Below, in pieces: positions 1-4,651 of a DNA stretch of 11,953 nt (positions are counted from its first letter, which is position 1; every line of letters starts with the position of its first letter). Position numbers and translations under genes: made by a program. The stretch spans positions 1 through 11,953 of the forward strand of contig JBARJD010000087.1 of assembly GCA_049800095.1 (NCBI GenBank). Direction: 5' to 3'. This DNA comes from JAKIWV01 sp049800095 (lineage in GTDB: Archaea; Thermoplasmatota; Thermoplasmata; Lutacidiplasmatales; UBA184). The notes under the pieces were generated by a model. That model was not told the origin of the DNA. It did not search any database and worked only from the letters and a program-made list of their open reading frames with translations.

Positions 1-284
1 CCCTCGAGCAGTACGCGGTCGAGCTGGTGAATGCTACCCGGGTGGACCCCCGGGTAGAGGTGGGGGCATCGCCTCGGGGGTCGCTCGCGTTGCTCAAGCT
101 CGGTCGGGCGCGGGCGCTCCTCAGCGGCCGGGACTTCACGGTGCCCGACGACCTCAAGGGAGTTGCAGTTCCGGGTCTCGCACATCGCATCACGATCAAG
201 CCCGAGCCGTGGATCCGAGGTGTTCGCGGCGGTCAGGTCGTGCGCGAGGCGCTCGACCGGGTTCCCGTTCCCAAGGTGCCGTAG
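1..284 (+). CDS. MoxR-type AAA+ ATPase, C-terminal fragment
   Basis: This is the 3' end of a gene that starts before the window; the reading frame is open from base 3 and ends with TAG at 282-284, giving 93 visible residues. The sequence matches the helical lid at the end of MoxR ATPases: GASPRGSLALLKL, then ARALLSGRDFTVPDDLKGVA, then LAHRI and a closing VPVPKVP. The Walker A and B motifs lie outside the window, so ATPase activity cannot be checked. MoxR proteins act as chaperone-like ATPases that help assemble protein complexes or insert metal cofactors, often beside DUF58 and von Willebrand factor A proteins, which would be expected upstream. The next gene starts 51 bases downstream and seems functionally unrelated. 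The family call is firm; the specific client is unknown. Confidence 0.88.
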   Translation, partial: LEQYAVELVNATRVDPRVEVGASPRGSLALLKLGRARALLSGRDFTVPDDLKGVAVPGLAHRITIKPEPWIRGVRGGQVVREALDRVPVPKVP

Positions 285-300
285 CGGTCGAACGATTCCC

Positions 301-312
301 AAAGGCCTTTTG
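301..312 (+). promoter_or_regulatory. Possible promoter element or operator upstream of the dehydrogenase
   Basis: The only AT-containing patch between the MoxR end and the dehydrogenase start includes a perfect 10-base palindrome, AAAGGCCTTT (301-310), followed by TTGAA. Its right half lies about 25 bases before the GTG at 336, the distance of an archaeal TATA box from a leaderless start, and no Shine-Dalgarno sequence precedes that GTG. The match to a TATA consensus is poor, so this is tentative. Confidence 0.25.
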
Positions 313-335
313 AACGGACTCCCGGTCCGCGCCGT

Positions 336-1289
336 GTGTCCGATCCACCCCTCGTCGTGATCGCCGACCCGGTGGATCCGGCCGCGGTGCAACTCCTCGC
401 GAACGGCCCGTGTCGCGTCGTGGATGCGTCGGGCGATCCTTCGACGCTTTTCGGCCACCTGCCCACCGCTTGGGGACTGGTGGTGCGCAGTCGAACCAAG
501 GTCACGGACGCTCTGTTGTCCGAAGCACCGAAGCTCCGGGTCGTCGCCCGCGCGGGAGTCGGCGTCGACAACGTGGACCTCCACGCCGCGACGGCGCGGA
601 AGGTCCTGGTGGTCAACGCCCCCACCGCCGCGACGACCAGCGTGGCCGAGCTCACGGCCACGTTCGCACTCCTCCTGGTCCGGGAGCTCTATGGAGCAAT
701 CCAAACTACCAAAGGCGGCGCCTGGAAGCGTGGACTCCACGGTGCCGAACTCTCCGGGAAGACGGTGGGACTCGTCGGGTACGGCCGGATCGGCCGTGAA
801 GTCGCTCGTCGGCTTCGCCCGTTCGGGCCCTCCATCGTGGCCTTCGACCCGTTGCTTCCCCGCTCCCCGGACGAAACGCCGCTCGTACCGTTGGACGACC
901 TGCTCTCCCGGTCGGATGTCATCAGCCTCCATGCCGCATTGACGCCCGAGAACCACCACCTCCTGAACGCGGAGCGACTCGCACGCCTGCGACCTGGGGC
1001 CTACGTCATCAACGTCGCGCGCGGCGCCCTCATTGACGAGGAGGCGCTGCTCGCGGCGCTCAACTCGGGCCAGGTCGCCGGCGCCGCCCTCGATGTGTTC
1101 GAGTCGGAACCTCCCACGCGAACCGCCTTGCTCGCCCACCCCCGGGTCATCGCCACTCCCCATCTCGGCGCGTCGACCCCGGACGCCCAGCACCGCGCCG
1201 GGATTCAGGTCGCGGAGGAACTCCTTCGGTTGGTCCGGGGCGAGGAACCGCTTTATCTCGTGAACACCGAGGTGCCCACGCGCCCATGA
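336..1289 (+). CDS. serA: D-3-phosphoglycerate dehydrogenase-like D-2-hydroxyacid dehydrogenase (short form, no ACT domain)
   Basis: A 317-residue NAD-dependent D-2-hydroxyacid dehydrogenase, expected to oxidise 3-phosphoglycerate to 3-phosphohydroxypyruvate in the cytoplasm, the first step of serine synthesis. The substrate-binding half holds RAGVGVDNVD; the Rossmann half has G148-x-G150-x-x-G153 with D171 placed to select NAD over NADP. The catalytic triad is present: R229 in NVARGALID, E258 in FESEP, and H276 in TPHLGAST. The protein ends just after the returning helix, so it lacks the C-terminal ACT domain and the intervening domain of long archaeal SerA proteins; serine feedback through an ACT domain is therefore not possible. 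The start is GTG at 336 without a visible Shine-Dalgarno sequence. Its stop overlaps the next gene's ATG by 4 bases, which suggests translational coupling. Glyoxylate/hydroxypyruvate reductase is the main alternative, because family motifs do not separate the substrates. Confidence 0.88.
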   Translation: MSDPPLVVIADPVDPAAVQLLANGPCRVVDASGDPSTLFGHLPTAWGLVVRSRTKVTDALLSEAPKLRVVARAGVGVDNVDLHAATARKVLVVNAPTAATTSVAELTATFALLLVRELYGAIQTTKGGAWKRGLHGAELSGKTVGLVGYGRIGREVARRLRPFGPSIVAFDPLLPRSPDETPLVPLDDLLSRSDVISLHAALTPENHHLLNAERLARLRPGAYVINVARGALIDEEALLAALNSGQVAGAALDVFESEPPTRTALLAHPRVIATPHLGASTPDAQHRAGIQVAEELLRLVRGEEPLYLVNTEVPTRP

Positions 1290-2422
1290 CCTTCGACCCC
1301 GAGACGGCTACGTTCCTGATCGCCGGGCCGGTCCGCATCCATCCGCGCATTCTCCGCGCGATGAGCTTCTCGTCGGTCAACCACCGGGGCGACTACTTCC
1401 ACCAACGTGTCGGCGAAATCCGCGAAATGTTGCCGATGCTCTTCGGAGCCCCCGGTCATCACGCGATCCTGTCGGGCAGCGGGACGGCCGGCCTCGAGGC
1501 GACGTACTCGGCCCTCCTGCGACCGGACGACCGGGTCATCGTGCTCTCGAACGGAAACTTCGGCGAACGAGGGGATGAGATCGCCCGGCGGTACTCGAAC
1601 CACGTGACGACGCTTTTCGCCCCATGGGGCCACCCCGTGCCGCCCGAGTCGCTCGCCGCCGAGCTCGAGAAGGGGAATACCCGGGCGGTCATCACCGTCC
1701 ACAACGAGACCAGCGCCGGCTGTGCGAACGACTTGGCGGCCATCGCCGGCACTGTCCGGAAATCGGGCGCGCTCTTCCTCGTCGATGGCATCTCCTCCGT
1801 GGCCGGCCTACCGGTCCACATTCAAGAATGGGGGATCGATGCGATTGTCACCGGGAGTCAGAAGGGTCTCGCGGCGCCCGCCGGCCTCGCCCTGGTTCAC
1901 TTGTCGGATCGGGCGTTCGCCGAAGTCCGGCCGCGCACCCAGTATCTGGACCTGGCGACCCACTTCAAGTCCCTCGAGAAGAACGACACGCCATGGACGC
2001 CGGCGATCCCGCTCTTCCTTGCGCTCCACGAGGCGCTGATCCTGCTCAAGGAGGAAGGGCTGGAGGCCCGGCTCGGCCGTACGCACGCCCTCGCGGAAGC
2101 GACAAGAGCGGCGGTGGACGCTCTGGGTCTCGAACTGTTCGCGGAGCGGCGGTATGCCTCGGACACGGTCACCGCGATCAACCTCCCGGCGGGAATGGAC
2201 GACGCCTCCGTCCGGAAGGCGCTCCTCAACACGTACAACGTCGAGGTGCAAGGCGGCCAGGGCGCCTACAAGGGGAAGATCTTCCGCATCGGCCACATGG
2301 GCATCGCTTCCTGGGGCGACCTGCTCATCTGCTTCGCCGGATTGGAACGGATCCTCGCCAAGGCGGGCCGGGCCAAAACCCCCGGCGCCGCTCTCGCGGC
2401 GATCGAGTCTCGGATGCCCTGA
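1286..2422 (+). CDS. Class V aminotransferase (serine-pyruvate / alanine-glyoxylate type)
   Basis: A 378-residue PLP enzyme of fold type I. The N-terminal LIAGPVRIHPRI and SSVNHRGDYF are typical of the serine-pyruvate/alanine-glyoxylate branch. The phosphate-binding turn SGSGTA starts at residue 63, HNETSAG follows, D167 of LVDGISSVAG would pair with the pyridine nitrogen, K193 in TGSQKGL would form the Schiff base, and R334 in FRIGHMG is placed to bind the substrate carboxylate. The length is normal for the family. It begins inside the stop codon of the dehydrogenase (ATGA), so the two are almost certainly one transcript with a linked role. Next to a phosphoglycerate dehydrogenase it may supply phosphoserine aminotransferase activity; next to a hydroxypyruvate reductase it would be a serine-glyoxylate aminotransferase. 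The family is certain, the substrate is not. It ends 28 bases from the convergent archease gene. Confidence 0.9.
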   Translation: MTFDPETATFLIAGPVRIHPRILRAMSFSSVNHRGDYFHQRVGEIREMLPMLFGAPGHHAILSGSGTAGLEATYSALLRPDDRVIVLSNGNFGERGDEIARRYSNHVTTLFAPWGHPVPPESLAAELEKGNTRAVITVHNETSAGCANDLAAIAGTVRKSGALFLVDGISSVAGLPVHIQEWGIDAIVTGSQKGLAAPAGLALVHLSDRAFAEVRPRTQYLDLATHFKSLEKNDTPWTPAIPLFLALHEALILLKEEGLEARLGRTHALAEATRAAVDALGLELFAERRYASDTVTAINLPAGMDDASVRKALLNTYNVEVQGGQGAYKGKIFRIGHMGIASWGDLLICFAGLERILAKAGRAKTPGAALAAIESRMP

Positions 2423-2450
2423 CCGTCTCCACCGGAATACTGCCGCCGGC

Positions 2451-2876
2451 TCAGATATCCACGATCACGCGGGCGTGCGGCCGCTCCAGATCCACGACCA
2501 GCTCGTGGAAGGTAGCCGCCTTCACTTCGAAGTGACGGGAGTGCCGCGCCGGGTCGAACGGCTCACCTCGCAGTTGGGCCAGCAGTGCAGTCGGCGGGGT
2601 GCCTACGGCGCGACATCGGATCTCCCGGGCGAGGAAACCCTCCACTGCGTGGAGCGTGATGAGCTGCGTGAGGAAGGCGACGACCAATCCCCCGGGGTCC
2701 GAGCCGCTCGCCTGGATCGCCCTCTCTTCGGTCGGGCGCACCTTCCGAAGGTCGGTCATGAGCGCGAAGAGGCCGAGCCCAAGCGCGTCGAACAGCTCGG
2801 ACGAGGAATCGGCCCGGGCCCAGATACCGACGTCCGCCGTCGTGGGGAAGCTCCCCCAACGTCGGGTCGTCGGCAT
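2451..2876 (-). CDS. Archease, RtcB tRNA-ligase cofactor
   Basis: A 141-residue protein of the archease family, which activates the tRNA/RNA ligase RtcB by promoting its guanylylation and multiple turnover. Visible family marks are TADVGIWA near the N-terminus with D15, a central helix LVVAFLTQLI, the segment LRGEPFDPARH, the FEVKAATFHEL signature near residues 116-126, and the closing VIVDI with D140. D15 and D140 correspond to the acidic residues that hold the metal in known archeases. The usual histidine before TAD is replaced by threonine (FPTTAD). A GGAGG on the coding strand sits only 2 bases before the ATG at 2876. The gene diverges from the glycosyltransferase; rtcB is not in the window. 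Family call is strong. Confidence 0.88.
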   Translation of the reverse strand: MPTTRRWGSFPTTADVGIWARADSSSELFDALGLGLFALMTDLRKVRPTEERAIQASGSDPGGLVVAFLTQLITLHAVEGFLAREIRCRAVGTPPTALLAQLRGEPFDPARHSRHFEVKAATFHELVVDLERPHARVIVDI

Positions 2877-2925
2877 CGCCTCCGTCCGGTCCCTGCTCGG
2901 GACCTAACGGAGAGAGATGAGCGGG

Positions 2926-2934
2926 CCTTATAGG
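2926..2934. promoter_or_regulatory. TATA-like box shared by archease (-) and glycosyltransferase (+)
   Basis: CCTTATAGG is the only AT-rich core in the 93-base divergent intergenic region and is nearly its own reverse complement (CCTATAAGG). Initiation about 26 bases away would fall near 2904 on the minus strand (leader of about 28 bases for archease) and near 2956 on the plus strand (leader of about 14 bases for the glycosyltransferase). Spacing fits archaeal promoters in both directions; actual use is not shown. Confidence 0.5.
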
Positions 2935-2953
2935 GGACGCCGCAACTCCGGTC

Positions 2954-2966
2954 GGAGGCGCGAGGG
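2954..2966 (+). promoter_or_regulatory. Ribosome binding site of the glycosyltransferase
   Basis: GGAGG at 2954-2958 and GAGGG at 2962-2966 lie 11 and 3 bases before the GTG at 2970. Either could pair with the 16S rRNA tail, and they support GTG 2970 as the start, since the conserved first strand (SLVIPTLNE) follows directly. Confidence 0.45.
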
Positions 2967-2969
2967 ACC

Positions 2970-3758
2970 GTGCGGGCCAGCCTGGTGATTCCCACCCTCA
3001 ACGAGTCCGCGTCGATCGGACACGTTCTTCGGACGTTCCGGGCCGCCGCGGGAGCGGCGAACCAACGGTTCTTCTTCCGGAACCCGATCGATTGGGAGGT
3101 CATCGTCGTGGACGGCCCGTCCACCGACGGGACGGCCGAGGCGGCGCAAACGGAGGGCGCACGGGTGATCTCGGAACCCCGCAAAGGGTACGGCCGGGCT
3201 TACCGAACCGGCTTTGCCGCGGCCACCGGCGAGGTCATCGCCACCGCCGACGGCGACGCGAGCTATCCGGTCGACGAGATACCCTGGTTCGTGCTCAACC
3301 TGCTCGAGCATCGCCTGGATTTCCTGACCTGCGACCGGTTGTCCTATTTGGACGCGAAGGCGATGACGACGGAGCACCGGATCGGCAACTGGGCGCTTAA
3401 CTTCGGCCTCCGGGCCTTCTTCCACTCCGCGCTCCAGGGCGCTCCCGCGCGGGTCTTGCGGGACAGCCAGAGCGGCATGTGGATCTTCCGGCGCGAGATC
3501 CTCGACCGGCTCCGGCTCACGCAGGAGGGCATGGCGTTCAGCGAGGAGCTCAAGCTCGAGGTGCTTCTGCGCGGGCTTCGATTCGAAGAGACCGCGATCC
3601 ACTATTCCGAGCGCTGGGGCGCGCCCAAGCTATCGAGCTGGCGCGACGGGGGCCGCAACCTGCTGTTCCTCTTCCAGAAGCGATTCGAGGTGTCCCGGGA
3701 CCAGCGAAGGGGTCTCTACCCGCACCCGCTCGACCGCCCCGAGGGCGCCCCTCGCTAG
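2970..3758 (+). CDS. Family 2 glycosyltransferase, dolichol-phosphate sugar synthase-like
   Basis: A 262-residue GT-A fold transferase, soluble or peripheral because no membrane helix is visible. The N-terminal strand SLVIPTLNES (residues 4-13), VIVVDGPSTDGT (44-55), and KGYGRAYRTGF (72-82) form the nucleotide-sugar site. The metal-binding DxD appears as D94-G95-D96 in TADGDASYP. The acceptor-side DSQSGMWIF (165-173) is typical of archaeal dolichol-phosphate mannose or glucose synthases, which load a sugar on a lipid carrier for N-glycosylation or surface glycolipids. Between the first helix and the second strand there is an extended basic, aromatic stretch (residues 27-40, with RFFFRN), longer than in most relatives. 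It lacks the C-terminal membrane pair found in some family members. The donor sugar cannot be told from sequence. It ends in TAG, 7 bases before the convergent eL40 stop. Confidence 0.85.
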   Translation: MRASLVIPTLNESASIGHVLRTFRAAAGAANQRFFFRNPIDWEVIVVDGPSTDGTAEAAQTEGARVISEPRKGYGRAYRTGFAAATGEVIATADGDASYPVDEIPWFVLNLLEHRLDFLTCDRLSYLDAKAMTTEHRIGNWALNFGLRAFFHSALQGAPARVLRDSQSGMWIFRREILDRLRLTQEGMAFSEELKLEVLLRGLRFEETAIHYSERWGAPKLSSWRDGGRNLLFLFQKRFEVSRDQRRGLYPHPLDRPEGAPR

Positions 3759-3765
3759 TGGTCCG

Positions 3766-3918
3766 CTACTTGGTCTTGCCGGACCGCTCGCGCGACTTGG
3801 GCCGCAGCCCCTTGTAGCCGCATTTGCGGCACTGGACCGCCCGGGGGGAATTGCGCGCCGAGCAGTTCATGCAGATGCGCTTGAGCAGCAACCGGTTGAC
3901 GGCCTCGGGGAACGGCAT
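3766..3918 (-). CDS. rpl40e: 50S ribosomal protein eL40
   Basis: A complete 50-residue reading frame, from ATG at 3918-3916 to TAG at 3768-3766, which is easily missed because of its size. It reads MPFPEAVNRLLLKRICMNC and continues with SARN and CRKCGYKGLRPKSRE. The four zinc ligands are C16, C19, C30 and C33 (C-x2-C-x10-C-x2-C), and the CRKCGYKGLRPK block is the hallmark of archaeal and eukaryotic eL40, a small zinc-ribbon protein of the large ribosomal subunit. The tail is rich in lysine and arginine, as expected for rRNA contact. Unlike in eukaryotes there is no ubiquitin fusion. A strong TATA-like box at 3944-3951 places transcription start only a few bases before the ATG, so the mRNA is probably nearly leaderless. 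The protein is absent from bacteria, which supports an archaeal source. Confidence 0.93.
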   Translation of the reverse strand: MPFPEAVNRLLLKRICMNCSARNSPRAVQCRKCGYKGLRPKSRERSGKTK

Positions 3919-3943
3919 GGGAAGGCGGCCGACCCGCCGCGGG

Positions 3944-3951
3944 CTATAAAG
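3944..3951 (-). promoter_or_regulatory. TATA box of the eL40 gene
   Basis: The minus strand reads CTTTATAG in a GC-rich background. Counting about 26 bases from its centre gives initiation near 3921, about 3 bases before the eL40 ATG. In the other direction the same element (CTATAAAG) could start a plus-strand transcript near 3974, about 40 bases before the AMMECR1 gene; a weaker GCTAAGG at 3984-3990 would instead give a leaderless start for that gene. Confidence 0.6.
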
Positions 3952-4012
3952 CGTTCCCGGTCGCCGGAACGCCGCGGCGCAACGCTAAGGTCCGGCCATC
4001 GATTCCGGGGCC

Positions 4013-4651
4013 GTGTCGTTGACGGAACCGGTGCCGGCGGAGGTCGGCGAGCGGGCCGTCCGGCTCGCGCGCAGCGCCATCGAGCTCGTGCTAGGACCCG
4101 ACCCTCCCCAGGACCCCGCGAGGCCATTCCGAGACCTTCCACTCCCGCCGGCCTTCGACAAGCCTCGCGGGGTCTTCACGACCCTACGCCATGCGGGGGC
4201 GGGATTGCTGCGCGGGTGCATCGGATACACGCTACCGGTCTTCCCACTCCGCATCGGCATTCCGCGGACCGCGGCCAGCGCGGCCCTGGAAGATCCTCGC
4301 TTCCCGCCCGTCCGCCTGCGGGAGCTGGCGGAATTGACCGTAGAGGTTTCCCTGCTGACGGTGCCGGAGCCGTTGCCGGCTCGGCGCCCCAGGGACCGGC
4401 CGGCGGCGGTCCGCGTGGGTCAGGACGGGCTGATCGTGCGCTGGCGTCACGCCGAGGGCCTCCTGCTCCCGCAGGTCGCGGTCGAGCGGCACTGGAACGC
4501 GGAGGAATTCCTAGCGGAAACGTGCGGGAAGGCCGGCCTGCCGTTCGACGCATGGGTTCGTCCGGAGACCGAGGTCTTTCGGTTCGGTTCCGCCGTCTTC
4601 GGTGAGGAGTCCCCGGGGGGAGCGACCCACCGCGTCCCCCCTACCCCGTAA
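4013..4651 (+). CDS. AMMECR1-domain protein
   Basis: A 212-residue member of the AMMECR1 family, which is conserved in archaea and eukaryotes and whose biochemical role is not settled. The family signature LRGCIGY is at residues 66-72, preceded by GVFTTL and followed by AASAALEDPRFPPV, then LTVEVSLLT and VGQDGLIV, then GLLLPQVAVERHW and the ETCGKAGLPFDAW block near the end. All hallmark segments are in order, and length is normal. The start is GTG at 4013; only GGGG 2 bases upstream could act as a ribosome site, so a leaderless message is possible. It diverges from eL40 and overlaps the isoleucyl-tRNA synthetase gene tail to tail by 11 bases. In some archaea and bacteria the domain occurs with MEMO and radical SAM proteins, but neither is seen here. 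The last 15 or so residues are outside the conserved domain. Confidence 0.9.
   Translation: MSLTEPVPAEVGERAVRLARSAIELVLGPDPPQDPARPFRDLPLPPAFDKPRGVFTTLRHAGAGLLRGCIGYTLPVFPLRIGIPRTAASAALEDPRFPPVRLRELAELTVEVSLLTVPEPLPARRPRDRPAAVRVGQDGLIVRWRHAEGLLLPQVAVERHWNAEEFLAETCGKAGLPFDAWVRPETEVFRFGSAVFGEESPGGATHRVPPTP

Noticed and set aside
2423..2450. Possible terminator between the aminotransferase and archease genes
   Set aside because: The 28-base gap has no clear T-run or strong hairpin, so I cannot support a terminator call.
1624..2535. Open frame of 303 codons on the plus strand overlapping the aminotransferase and archease genes
   Set aside because: It is a shifted frame of the aminotransferase with no family features and would run through the convergent gene junction.
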